The notes under the pieces were generated by a model. It was not told the DNA's origin. It was given only the letters and a program-made list of their open reading frames with translations, and did not search any database. DNA of 64,000 nt from Azotosporobacter soli (lineage in GTDB: Bacteria; Bacillota; Negativicutes; SG130), in the NCBI RefSeq assembly GCF_030542965.1, contig NZ_JAUAOA010000002.1:285744-349743 (forward strand). The letters are read 5' to 3'. The translations under genes were made by a program, and so were the position numbers. How positions within the stretch are numbered: position 1 is the stretch's first letter; every line of letters starts with the position of its first letter. This document shows, piece by piece, positions 55,950 through 63,388 of this stretch.

Positions 55950-56872
55950 TTCACCTGGATACCGTACGCTTCACTGTCGGTTTTCGTCTGAACGAAAAAT
56001 TCCGTACCGGCCGGCAATTTAATTTCTTTGCCGTGTACAAAAATTCCGCCGACGATTCCAACCGGACCTAAGATTGCCATCCCGGCAATCGATGCGCCCG
56101 CAGCGGTCGCCATCGACTTATTCTGCTCCTTCGCCTTTTCGCCGAGAACAGTGGCAATTTCTTTACCGTCCATCGTCTTTAGCGAATCAAAACTCAGTTG
56201 CAGCTGCGCATCACGGCCAAAATTTTGCGCACCTTCCGCTTTCAGTACCTTGCCGCTGCCTTCCGCGCCTTTACCAATCACCAAAATGCCGTTAACCAGT
56301 ACATCGTCAGCCGCTTGAAAAGCCACTGTATCGCCGGCTTTCGCCGTCTTACTGTCAAGTGCACTCGTCAGCTTGATCTTGACCAGAGTATCTTTCGTTA
56401 TCGTCGCATTCGTCGCGCCGATCTGGCCGTCGGTATAGGCCAGTTTCAAGAGTTTATCGAGCCGCCCTTCAAAAGAACCCGTCCCGATTTGTCCGGTGAT
56501 CGACTGTTCCACCTGTTCCAGGCGATTTTTCGCCGGACCGCTTGTCACGGTATGCGCCAAAGCCCATTCAACCGCATTCAGCTTCAAGAGGAACGACGGG
56601 GCATCAATTGAACTGTCTTTCACATAATTGTAGAGGCGCTCCACCTTCACCGTCAGTGCATTCTTACTGTTGACGCCGTATACATCCGTTTCCAGTCTGG
56701 TAACACGATCCACCAACGAACCGGTCTGATCCTGCCCATAGAAAAATTTTTCCGTCACACCAACCTTCTCGAGCAGAGTCAATTCCTGCGTCGCTTGCGC
56801 AGCCGCCAGCGACAGGTTTGCACAAAAAAACACTACCGCAAGCAGCGTCGCAACCCATTTTTGCAATTTCAA
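55946..56872 (-). CDS. Secreted protein of unknown function with C-terminal glycine zipper
   Basis: A 308-residue protein with a signal peptide (WVATLLAVVFFCANLSLAAAQA). The middle has repeated LxRVxxLExxVYG-type segments (DRVTRLETDVYG, KVERLYNYV, NRLEQVEQSITG, GRLDKLLKLAYTD), possibly short helical repeats. The C-terminal part (TLVKIKLTSALDSKTAKAGDTVAFQAADDVLVNG) is a beta-rich fold, then a glycine-rich hydrophobic stretch (ASIAGMAILGPVGIVGGIF). No known domain is named with confidence. TTG start at 56872 with AAAGGAGG eight bases upstream. It lies between lptD and another secreted protein, both near the porins, so a role in the cell envelope is likely. Confidence 0.65.
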   Translation of the reverse strand: MKLQKWVATLLAVVFFCANLSLAAAQATQELTLLEKVGVTEKFFYGQDQTGSLVDRVTRLETDVYGVNSKNALTVKVERLYNYVKDSSIDAPSFLLKLNAVEWALAHTVTSGPAKNRLEQVEQSITGQIGTGSFEGRLDKLLKLAYTDGQIGATNATITKDTLVKIKLTSALDSKTAKAGDTVAFQAADDVLVNGILVIGKGAEGSGKVLKAEGAQNFGRDAQLQLSFDSLKTMDGKEIATVLGEKAKEQNKSMATAAGASIAGMAILGPVGIVGGIFVHGKEIKLPAGTEFFVQTKTDSEAYGIQVK

Positions 56873-56964
56873 TGTAAGATCCTCCTTTAAACAAAAAGAT
56901 ATAGTATAATTCGCCTGTCAAGGATGTGATTCCTGCTTTGTCAGAATTTCTTCAGAAACGAAAT

Positions 56965-57074
56965 TGAACCACAGGGGCGCTACACACCACAGATTCGCTG
57001 CGCGAATGACGGCCATGACAAAACCGCTACACCGCAGCTTGGTGTCTGTGGTCGCATGAGCGACCTGTGGTTCA
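56965..57074. repeat. Nested inverted repeats in intergenic DNA
   Basis: Outer arms TGAACCACAGG (56965-56975) and CCTGTGGTTCA (57064-57074) are perfect complements. Inside, ACCACAGA pairs with TCTGTGGT, and GATTCGC pairs closely with GCGAATG. A complex hairpin is possible on either strand. It fills most of the 219-base gap. The style (CCACAGG/CCTGTGG) is different from the unit at 47428-47570. Confidence 0.6.
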
Positions 57075-57091
57075 CTACTTGAAGCTTGCTC

Positions 57092-57523
57092 TTAAATTCT
57101 CACATCAATGATTGCCGATACCCCGACACCATTTACGCGGGAAAAATTGACCGGATTCTTGCTGTCAATCGGCACCAGCGCCTTGACCCTAAACGTACTG
57201 CCGCTAAAGTCGCCTTCGATCTGTACAACCGCCTGCGTCCGGTCGACCAAGTCCTGGCTGCCCATCACCTGCGCAGCGCCGACATAACCGCCGTTGCCGA
57301 AGCTTAAGACCGGCACGACTTTCGTCGCATAGTCTGTGCCTGCACCCTTGTTAAACGTCAGCGTATTGACGAACTTATTCAGCGGACCGGAAAATTTGTC
57401 GATCAGAATGCCGATGCCGCCCACCTTCAGTACATCGCCGAGACCAAAGGCCTGCGAGACCGGCAAGGCCACCATAAAACCGAACGAAAAGATCAATACC
57501 GCTGCCAACCACTGTTTACGCAT
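57092..57523 (-). CDS. Small secreted protein of unknown function
   Basis: A 143-residue protein with a signal peptide (QWLAAVLIFSFGFMVALPVSQAFG). The mature part starts with a glycine-rich hydrophobic stretch (LGDVLKVGGIGILIDKFSG) and is otherwise beta-rich: FGNGGYVGAAQVMGSQDLVDRTQAVVQIEGDFSG. No family recognised. ATG 57523 has AGGAGG eight bases upstream; an in-frame GTG at 57532 lacks a site. It lies next to the porin genes and points in the same direction as the glycine-zipper protein gene. Probably periplasmic. Confidence 0.65.
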   Translation of the reverse strand: MRKQWLAAVLIFSFGFMVALPVSQAFGLGDVLKVGGIGILIDKFSGPLNKFVNTLTFNKGAGTDYATKVVPVLSFGNGGYVGAAQVMGSQDLVDRTQAVVQIEGDFSGSTFRVKALVPIDSKNPVNFSRVNGVGVSAIIDVRI

Positions 57524-57649
57524 CTCGATCACCTCCTCATGTATTTCTTTCGACAGACGCGTTGCTGTTCCTTCTCTAACACAACTTCTTCATGCAATCC
57601 CGATAATCTGGTCGCCATCTTGATATGAAAACAAGATACAGAGACAAAA

Positions 57650-57679
57650 AAAAGACCGCTGATTTCTCAGCGGTCTTTT
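57650..57679 (-). terminator. Intrinsic terminator after the first SLH-porin gene
   Basis: AAAAGACCGCTGA (57650-57662) pairs perfectly with TCAGCGGTCTTTT (57667-57679), loop of four, followed by T8 on the minus strand. It lies 12 bases past the stop codon at 57691. Confidence 0.9.
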
Positions 57680-57690
57680 CCCAACCATTC

Positions 57691-59010
57691 TTAGAAGAAG
57701 AATTCAACTTGCGAACGGAAGAATTTAGCACGTTGGCCTTCGCCAATAGCAGCGCCATTTACACCCATGTTGTTATGAGCGTTAGCTTTTGCATCATAGA
57801 ACACAGTGTGGAACTTGATGTTTTTAGCCGGTACATAATCGAAGCCCAAGCCCCATTGTTGCATACCAGCAAAGCCACCGTCGAAAGTATAGTCAGCAGT
57901 CGTAGTGTATTGACCCATATCGATGTAATGAGCGAACACATCCCACGAACCAACTTTATTGATGTCAGCTTTCAGGTATTGAACGCCAGCCATCCAAGCA
58001 CGATTGTCTTTGTTTACAGCATTAGCAATGTTGTTGCTGGAATGAGCGTATTTCAATTGTGCGGTCCAATCAGAACCCATTTTGAAATCAAAGCCCAAGT
58101 CCCAAATTTTCAGATCAGAGTTAGCAACAGTGTTTACACTGTCTTTCCAAACTTGGTACGAAGCAACAGCGCTGGTTGCTTTGCTGAAGTCGTAGTTAAA
58201 CTGAGCGTAATGAGCCTTAGCATTTGCGTAACCAGTATTGCCATTGTTATTGTTGAAGTTGCTATTTGCTTGAACAACAGCCAAAGTAGTTTTCAGCTTG
58301 TTGCCAAATTGGATTGCCGCGCCGGTTGCATTATCATCAAAAGTGATACCGGTGCTGATGGTGTTGCCGAATTTACCAGCGGTCAATTGAACGCCAGCAA
58401 TCGGGCCGCTTACATAAGCGCGGGTGATGTCATAGTGACCGTCATTAGTACCGGAAACGTTGCTGGATCCAGCATATCCTTGGTCATTGTAATTGTTTTT
58501 GTAAGCTTCCCAACGCATGGTAGCAGTCCAGTCATCGTTGATTTTTGCGTTGGCATCGATTTGCAACAAGTTAGCAAAGTTGTGACCGCTAGCAGCTTTC
58601 ACATCATTGTTAGTATTGTTGTAACGAGCGCGGTACTCACCAGTGAAGTTCACACGGTCAGCAGCAGCTTTCTTTTCCAGAGCAGCTACGCGAACGCCCA
58701 TGTTGTTCAGCTCAGTGCTGAATTCTACGGACAGTTTGTCGATAGCGGCTTTTTGCTCAGCATTGGCTTTGTCGGAACGAGCCATTGCTTTTGCAACGAT
58801 TTGAGCCATTTCGTAACGAGTCATGGTTTTGTCGCCTTTGAAGGTGCCGTCGCCATAGCCGTCAACGATGCCAGCTTGAGCCAGCTTAGCTACTGCGTCA
58901 TACGCCCAATGTTTTGCAGGGACGTCAACGAAAGGGTTGGCCGCAAATGCGGTACCAGCGATGCCCAGTACGAATACCAGGGCCAGAGTCAGAATAATAC
59001 TTTTTTTCAT
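57691..59010 (-). CDS. SLH-domain outer membrane porin, OmpM-like (copy 1)
   Basis: A 439-residue protein with a signal peptide (residues 1-23, ALVFVLGIAGTAFAA), one SLH domain (residues 24-75: NPFVDVPAKHWAYDAVAKL, then GYGDGTFKGDKTMTRYEMAQ), a coiled-coil segment (about 78-115, SVEFSTELNNMGVRVAALEKK) and a beta-barrel rich in W/Y/N/D alternation that ends in FFF. In Negativicutes such porins bind peptidoglycan-linked polyamine through the SLH domain and tether the outer membrane. Start ATG has GGAGAG upstream and a conserved structured leader lies in front. Its terminator follows. Confidence 0.92.
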   Translation of the reverse strand: MKKSIILTLALVFVLGIAGTAFAANPFVDVPAKHWAYDAVAKLAQAGIVDGYGDGTFKGDKTMTRYEMAQIVAKAMARSDKANAEQKAAIDKLSVEFSTELNNMGVRVAALEKKAAADRVNFTGEYRARYNNTNNDVKAASGHNFANLLQIDANAKINDDWTATMRWEAYKNNYNDQGYAGSSNVSGTNDGHYDITRAYVSGPIAGVQLTAGKFGNTISTGITFDDNATGAAIQFGNKLKTTLAVVQANSNFNNNNGNTGYANAKAHYAQFNYDFSKATSAVASYQVWKDSVNTVANSDLKIWDLGFDFKMGSDWTAQLKYAHSSNNIANAVNKDNRAWMAGVQYLKADINKVGSWDVFAHYIDMGQYTTTADYTFDGGFAGMQQWGLGFDYVPAKNIKFHTVFYDAKANAHNNMGVNGAAIGEGQRAKFFRSQVEFFF

Positions 59011-59015
59011 GTTTT

Positions 59016-59193
59016 TCTCTCCTTAGGTGTTTTTATTTTTTTGATGGGCACCTAAGCAGGGAACGAGTAAAAGAAGTGTCCACGTTTCCTTCTCCTGCGA
59101 TATTCCCTTGTCAAAGGCCATTGCCCATATCCATAAGCCTACTTCGGAACTGACTGCCGGAACCTAAGGTTACACCTCCTTTCTTCCCGTGCC
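59016..59193 (-). promoter_or_regulatory. Conserved structured 5' leader of porin copy 1
   Basis: Shared with the leader of porin copy 3 (62503-62664). Conserved blocks: the ribosome-site segment ACCTAAGGAG (59019-59028); an upstream CTTAGGTG (59049-59056) that pairs with CACCTAAG (59022-59029); a 23-base identical block at 59124-59146; a small hairpin (AACC, loop TAA, GGTT) at 59161-59171; and a GGCACGG block at 59186-59193. The 8-base core of that hairpin is also the exact complement of the ribosome-site segment, so two pairings could compete. A cis-acting regulatory RNA is likely. It matches no riboswitch class I know. Confidence 0.6.
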
Positions 59194-59390
59194 AGGCCCT
59201 TCGGCCACAGATCAATTTAGTGCGGAAAATACATAACATATTTTCTCACGCTATATAGTATTCTCTATTGCCTCTAAATCTCCTTTTTTATTTTTAAGTT
59301 TTTGTAAAAAAAATTGACCACGTATTCCAAAACCTTTCTCCGCCCTTTATTTACAAGGAACTCTTTTTACGTTTTTTTACCTTATTTTTT

Positions 59391-59425
59391 AAAAGAGAGC
59401 CATTTTTTCGCATTGGCTCTCTTTT
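59391..59425 (-). terminator. Hairpin downstream of porin copy 2, second in tandem
   Basis: AAAAGAGAGCCA (59391-59402) pairs with TGGCTCTCTTTT (59414-59425). It follows the first terminator at 59441-59459 in the direction of transcription. The plus-strand side has a long T-run, so it may also work in the other direction. Confidence 0.7.
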
Positions 59426-59440
59426 TTTAAAAAGAGAGAC

Positions 59441-59459
59441 GTCGCCGAAAATCGGCAAC
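59441..59459 (-). terminator. Intrinsic terminator after porin copy 2
   Basis: A short stem (GTTGCCGA with TCGGCGAC, one mismatch, loop of three) followed on the minus strand by CTCTCTTTTT. It begins 17 bases past the stop of the porin gene at 59477. Confidence 0.65.
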
Positions 59460-59476
59460 GCCTTTCCTTTTTTTCT

Positions 59477-60889
59477 TTAGAAATAGAATGCCACTTGCGT
59501 ACGGAAGAACTTATCATGTCCGCCGTTCGGCAAATTCGTATTGCTGTCCGTGCGACCGGCTGCCTTCGCATCATAATATACGCCGCGCCATTTGATATTC
59601 TTCGCCAGAACATAGTTGATCATCAAAGAGTAGCCTTTTTCGCCAGGCGACAACCAATAGGAGTTCTCGCCGCAAGTCGTCGTCAACTGATAGTTTTCAT
59701 ACATCAGCGTCACATCGTACGAGCCCGGTTTGTTCAGATCGGACTGTTTGTACTGCACGCCAACGTTCCAAGCTTTGTTATCGGCGCCATTGCCAGTAGC
59801 AACAAGATTGCTCGCCGGGTTCGCATTCCATTGTGAGCTGTTCATGTCCGCATTGGTCTGCAGGTAGTTGCCGAACAAACGCCAATCGGCATTCAATTTT
59901 GAAGAAATGCCAAAATCCCAAACGTTCATCGTGTCTTTCGAACGAAAAGTGCCCGATGCCGTGTTGTCATTCGTATGCTTCCATTGTTGGAACGAAGCCA
60001 ACACATGCGTCGCTTTGCTCAGATCATAATCGAACTGTACCATGCTCACTTTACCGTATTGAGAGATAAAGCTGTCGCCGTTCAAGTTTCCGTTTTGATC
60101 CTTGGAGTTCGCTCCGGTCCAAGAATCGCCCTGCGCCATCATCAATTTCACCTTCAGCGCATTGCCGAACTCCAATTTACCGCCGGTCAACGCATCATCA
60201 TACATGATACCGGTGCCCAATGTATCCGGGAATTTACCGGCGGTCAGTTTCACACCTGGCGCGACCGTGCCACTAACGAAAGCTCTCGTGATATCGTATT
60301 GACCATTGGCTCCATACGACCCCATTGCGCCATAAGCCGTATTTGCCGTTCCCTGACGGCCTTTGTCGTTGCGGAAGTCCCGATAGGCCTCCCACTGCAT
60401 TCCTGCATTCCAGTCATCGTTGATTTTCGCATCCGCGTTGATCTGCAGCAATCCTTGCATTTTTTGCTTAATTTTGACGCCCGTCGTCGCATCATGCTGA
60501 TAACGGATATACGTCATCCCTGTAAAATTGACTCGGTCCGCTGCCGCTTTTTGCTCCAGCGCGGCTACGCGAATTCCCAGGTTATTCAGTTCTGTGCTGA
60601 ATTCTACGGATAATTTATCAATCATTGCTTTTTGCTCGGCGTTGGCCTTGTCGGAGCGGGCCATCGCTTTGGCGACGATTTGCGCCATTTCGTAACGGGT
60701 CATCGTTTTGTCGCCTTTGAACGTCCCGTCGCCGTAGCCGTCGACGATGCCGGCTTGCGCCAACTTGGCTACCGCGTCATAGGCCCAGTGTTTCGCCGGA
60801 ACGTCGACGAATGGATTGGCGGCGAAGGCAGTACCGGCAATGCCGAGTACGAACACCAGCGCCAGAGTCAGAAGTAGGCTTTTTCTCAT
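59477..60889 (-). CDS. SLH-domain outer membrane porin, OmpM-like (copy 2)
   Basis: A 470-residue protein with the same layout as copy 1: signal peptide (SLLLTLALVFVLGIAGTAFAA), SLH domain with NPFVDVPAKHWAYDAVAKL, coiled-coil (SVEFSTELNNLGIRVAALEQK), and a diverged barrel ending FFRTQVAFYF. A longer frame starts at 60907 but ATG 60889 has AAGGAG eight bases upstream. Codons are GC-richer than in copy 1 for the same residues, suggesting long divergence or different expression. It lacks the conserved leader of copies 1 and 3. Confidence 0.9.
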   Translation of the reverse strand: MRKSLLLTLALVFVLGIAGTAFAANPFVDVPAKHWAYDAVAKLAQAGIVDGYGDGTFKGDKTMTRYEMAQIVAKAMARSDKANAEQKAMIDKLSVEFSTELNNLGIRVAALEQKAAADRVNFTGMTYIRYQHDATTGVKIKQKMQGLLQINADAKINDDWNAGMQWEAYRDFRNDKGRQGTANTAYGAMGSYGANGQYDITRAFVSGTVAPGVKLTAGKFPDTLGTGIMYDDALTGGKLEFGNALKVKLMMAQGDSWTGANSKDQNGNLNGDSFISQYGKVSMVQFDYDLSKATHVLASFQQWKHTNDNTASGTFRSKDTMNVWDFGISSKLNADWRLFGNYLQTNADMNSSQWNANPASNLVATGNGADNKAWNVGVQYKQSDLNKPGSYDVTLMYENYQLTTTCGENSYWLSPGEKGYSLMINYVLAKNIKWRGVYYDAKAAGRTDSNTNLPNGGHDKFFRTQVAFYF

Positions 60890-61115
60890 GTGGTTCTCTC
60901 CTTGCACTTTTTATTTGTGTTTCCACAGCTGGTTAGATTCTTCTATTCTTCCCAAAAACCTCCCGGTTTTACTGGGCTAAATCAAGTTTTACGTTCTGCA
61001 CAAAAGAAGCATTTCTCTTTTTGTTAGTTTTGTTCAAACATTTAGACTTTTTGCACAAACACGTTTCCTTTTCGTTGTGCTTTCCCCTCTTTTAAGCAAG
61101 GTAGTCATTTTCAAA
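60890..61115. other. Promoter region of porin copy 2
   Basis: About 226 bases before the terminator of copy 3. It contains no gene and none of the conserved leader blocks. The minus strand has short GC pairs (CCCAGTAAAACCGGGAGG) near 60955-60980. A promoter is expected but could not be fixed. Confidence 0.4.
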
Positions 61116-61163
61116 CAAGATAAAAAAGCGCCTCGCATAGTTGCGAGGCGCTTTTTTATCTTG
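61116..61163 (-). terminator. Very strong intrinsic terminator after porin copy 3
   Basis: A 22-bp perfect stem (arms 61116-61137 and 61142-61163) with loop TAGT, GC-rich core GCGCCTCGCA and outer A/T pairs that supply the T-run (TTTTTTATCTTG). It begins directly at the stop codon of the gene at 61165. Confidence 0.92.
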
Positions 61164-61164
61164 T

Positions 61165-62496
61165 TTAGAAGAACATTTCAACTTGGGTACGGAAGAATTT
61201 ATGATGTTGACCTTCTGTCAAGCTTTGACCGTTTTTAGCATATTGCTTTGCATCATAGTAGTAAGCAGTCCATTTCGTGTTCTTCATCGGTACATACCGG
61301 AAACCGAAGACAGGTGCTTTTTCCCCATTGCTGAGTTGATAAGCATTGCTGTTGGAGATGGTATAATTTTGGAAATCTTGGTAGTCAACAAAGATCTCGT
61401 AAGAGCCAACTTTGTTAACATCTGCAGCGCCATAACGAACGCCAACTACATATGCGCGGCTGTCATCAATGTTGCCTTTCAGATATGCACCATAGACGGT
61501 CCAATCTGCGCTAAGTTTGCTGGTAAGACCAACATCCCAAGCTTTCAAATCAGAAACGTTGTCAATTTTCGACTTGATATTCATGTAAGACGCAACACCT
61601 TTAGTCGCTTTACTGAAATCATAGTTCAATTGACCTAAATAAATTTTACCATAACGAGCCATGCTTGCCGGATCCGCTGTAGTTGCTACTGTTTCAGTCG
61701 AACCAAACCAGGAATCATTTTGATACGCACCCAATTTGACTTTCAATTGGTTGCCAAATTCAACTTTAGCGCCTGTCAATGCATCATCATGCATGATGCC
61801 AGTACCGACAGTCTCGCCAAATTTACCCGCAGTCAGTTTCACACCAGGTGCGATCGGGCCGCTAACCCAAGCACGCGTGAGATCGTATTGCCCTTGATAA
61901 GCAGCAGACGAAGTCGCACTGTGGGAACCAACAGCGCTAGATCTGGTACCGTTTACTAAACCTGCATCATTGCGGAAGTTTTTGTACCCTTCCCAACGTA
62001 TGCCTGCAGTCCAATCATCGTTGATTTGTGCATTCGCATTGATTTGCAGCAATGCTTGCATCGGATGACCACCTTTGGTGGGATTATCCGGACGTTGGTC
62101 ATCTTGGAACCGAGTACGGAACATGCCGGTGAAGTTCACACGGTCAGCAGCGGCTTTCTTTTCCAGAGCCGCTACGCGGATGCCGAGGTTGTTCAGCTCA
62201 GCGCTGAATTCTACGGACAGTTTGTCGATGGCGGCCTTTTGTTCCGCATTGGCTTTGTCGCTGCGAGCCATCGCTTTAGCAACGATTTGCGCCATTTCAT
62301 AACGGGTCATGGTCTTGTCGCCTTTGAAGGTGCCGTCGCCGTAGCCGTCAACAATGCCGGCTTGCGCCAGCTTGGCTACCGCGTCATACGCCCAGTGTTT
62401 CGCCGGAACATCGACGAAAGGATTCGCTGCGAAGGCCGTGCCGGCAATGCCGAGTACGAAGACCAGCGCTAAAGTAAGAATAATGCTTTTTTTCAT
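61165..62496 (-). CDS. SLH-domain outer membrane porin, OmpM-like (copy 3)
   Basis: A 443-residue protein. The first 110 residues (signal peptide, SLH domain, coiled-coil) are almost identical to copy 1 (MKKSIILTLALVFVLGIAG start), while the barrel is diverged and ends FFRTQVEMFF. The ATG has GGAGAG upstream and the conserved leader in front. Three porins in a row with separate terminators suggest independent control, for example switching of surface porins under different conditions. Confidence 0.92.
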   Translation of the reverse strand: MKKSIILTLALVFVLGIAGTAFAANPFVDVPAKHWAYDAVAKLAQAGIVDGYGDGTFKGDKTMTRYEMAQIVAKAMARSDKANAEQKAAIDKLSVEFSAELNNLGIRVAALEKKAAADRVNFTGMFRTRFQDDQRPDNPTKGGHPMQALLQINANAQINDDWTAGIRWEGYKNFRNDAGLVNGTRSSAVGSHSATSSAAYQGQYDLTRAWVSGPIAPGVKLTAGKFGETVGTGIMHDDALTGAKVEFGNQLKVKLGAYQNDSWFGSTETVATTADPASMARYGKIYLGQLNYDFSKATKGVASYMNIKSKIDNVSDLKAWDVGLTSKLSADWTVYGAYLKGNIDDSRAYVVGVRYGAADVNKVGSYEIFVDYQDFQNYTISNSNAYQLSNGEKAPVFGFRYVPMKNTKWTAYYYDAKQYAKNGQSLTEGQHHKFFRTQVEMFF

Positions 62497-62502
62497 TCTG
62501 TT

Positions 62503-62664
62503 CTCTCCTTAGGTGTTTTTATTTTTTTCGGGCTGCCTAAGAAGGTCGCTGAAAAGTTTCCATGTTTCCTTTTCGCTTCTCTTACTACAGCATACCCATA
62601 TCCATAAGCCTACTTCGAAGACAAACTTCCGGTACCTAAGGTACACCCCCTCTCTTTCCGTGCC
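62503..62664 (-). promoter_or_regulatory. Conserved structured 5' leader of porin copy 3
   Basis: Second copy of the leader described at 59016-59193. Conserved blocks: ACCTAAGGAG at 62505-62514; CTTAGG (62536-62541) able to pair with CCTAAG (62508-62513); the 23-base identical block at 62595-62617; a hairpin GTACC/loop TAA/GGTAC at 62632-62644; and the GGCACGG block near 62656-62664. In the hairpin one A-T pair of copy 1 is a T-A pair here, so base pairing is kept while sequence changes. Confidence 0.6.
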
Positions 62665-62875
62665 GTCTTCTTCAGCTACAGACCAACGTTAAATTTTTCT
62701 TACAATTGCAACGATTTTTATTATTCGCCTTATTTCGTCAAATTCCTGCATTTTTTTCATTCGAAGTTTTGTTCGCCAGCGATCCGTTTTCGTGATGACA
62801 ACGCAGCATCGCTTGCATAACGAATTTACTATAACGCAGCTTTCTTTGATTTTTCTTTAGTAGGGCCAATAATAA
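62665..62875. other. Presumed promoter region of porin copy 3
   Basis: About 210 AT-rich bases with no gene. On the minus strand TTGACG occurs at about 62743-62748, followed by TAAAAAT some 15-16 bases later, which could be a weak promoter upstream of the conserved leader. Low confidence. Confidence 0.35.
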
Positions 62876-62918
62876 AACACCGCGGCGTATAGTGTATACT
62901 ATATTCACTCACGGTGTT
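62876..62918 (-). terminator. Possible terminator after the YqgF-like gene
   Basis: Outer arms AACACCG (62876-62882) and CGGTGTT (62912-62918), with an inner ATAGT/ACTAT pair. On the minus strand the second arm is followed by TTATTATT. The outer arms are short and separated by 29 bases, so this could instead be a regulatory palindrome. Confidence 0.4.
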
Positions 62919-62965
62919 CTATATTCTTTCTTTATTTGTGAAAAACCTTTTTTTCATAACTAGTT

Positions 62966-63388
62966 TTACGTATTTTTAACATACTCGCCTTTTTCTTTGC
63001 TTAAAAACCGTTCGCCCAAAATCACCGCCACATAATCGTCGACCGGTTTCGGCGGCACGAGCAGGCCCTGCGGCAGCAGGCTGCGCCAACCTTGCGGCGG
63101 GTGTGCCTGCCAGTAGCGCTGCCTGGCCTGTTCCGTGGAAAAGTCTTCATTGATCAGTTCAACCCGATATCCAGCCTCTTCGGCAAGAGTGCGAATTGAG
63201 CCGCTGGCGGTACGATGGCCGATGACGGCCAAATCGACACTATAGCGCAGACGGCACTGCCGCAGCCAGTCGCCAAGCGCCGTACGCGCCACGACCTCCT
63301 GTTGCAAAACGCTTCCCGCCATTGTCAGGAGAGCAACGCCACACTTTTCCCGTCCCGGATCGATCGCGAGCAGCAACTCCTCGCCCAC
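62966..63388 (-). CDS. YqgF/RuvX-like RNase-H-fold protein
   Basis: A 140-residue protein with RNase H-like signatures: LLAIDPGREKCGVALL (first catalytic aspartate), NEDFSTEQARQRY (glutamate), and PVDDYVAVILGERFL (second aspartate). Classical YqgF/RuvX acts in 16S rRNA maturation or resolves Holliday junctions. The sequence is diverged, so it may be a paralogue. The GTG start is directly after the stop of the DUF3084-type gene (GAGAGGGTG site). Those two genes are probably co-transcribed. Confidence 0.75.
   Translation of the reverse strand: MGEELLLAIDPGREKCGVALLTMAGSVLQQEVVARTALGDWLRQCRLRYSVDLAVIGHRTASGSIRTLAEEAGYRVELINEDFSTEQARQRYWQAHPPQGWRSLLPQGLLVPPKPVDDYVAVILGERFLSKEKGEYVKNT

Noticed and set aside
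57625..59055. Long plus-strand open frame (476 codons) opposite porin copy 1
   Set aside because: It is the antisense shadow of the porin gene: no ribosome site, no recognisable domain, and the opposite strand encodes a clear signal peptide, SLH domain and barrel.
59016..59193. Known riboswitch (c-di-AMP, c-di-GMP, cobalamin, TPP, Mg or Mn classes)
   Set aside because: I compared the conserved blocks with the consensus cores I remember for these classes and found none of them. A covariance-model search would be decisive.
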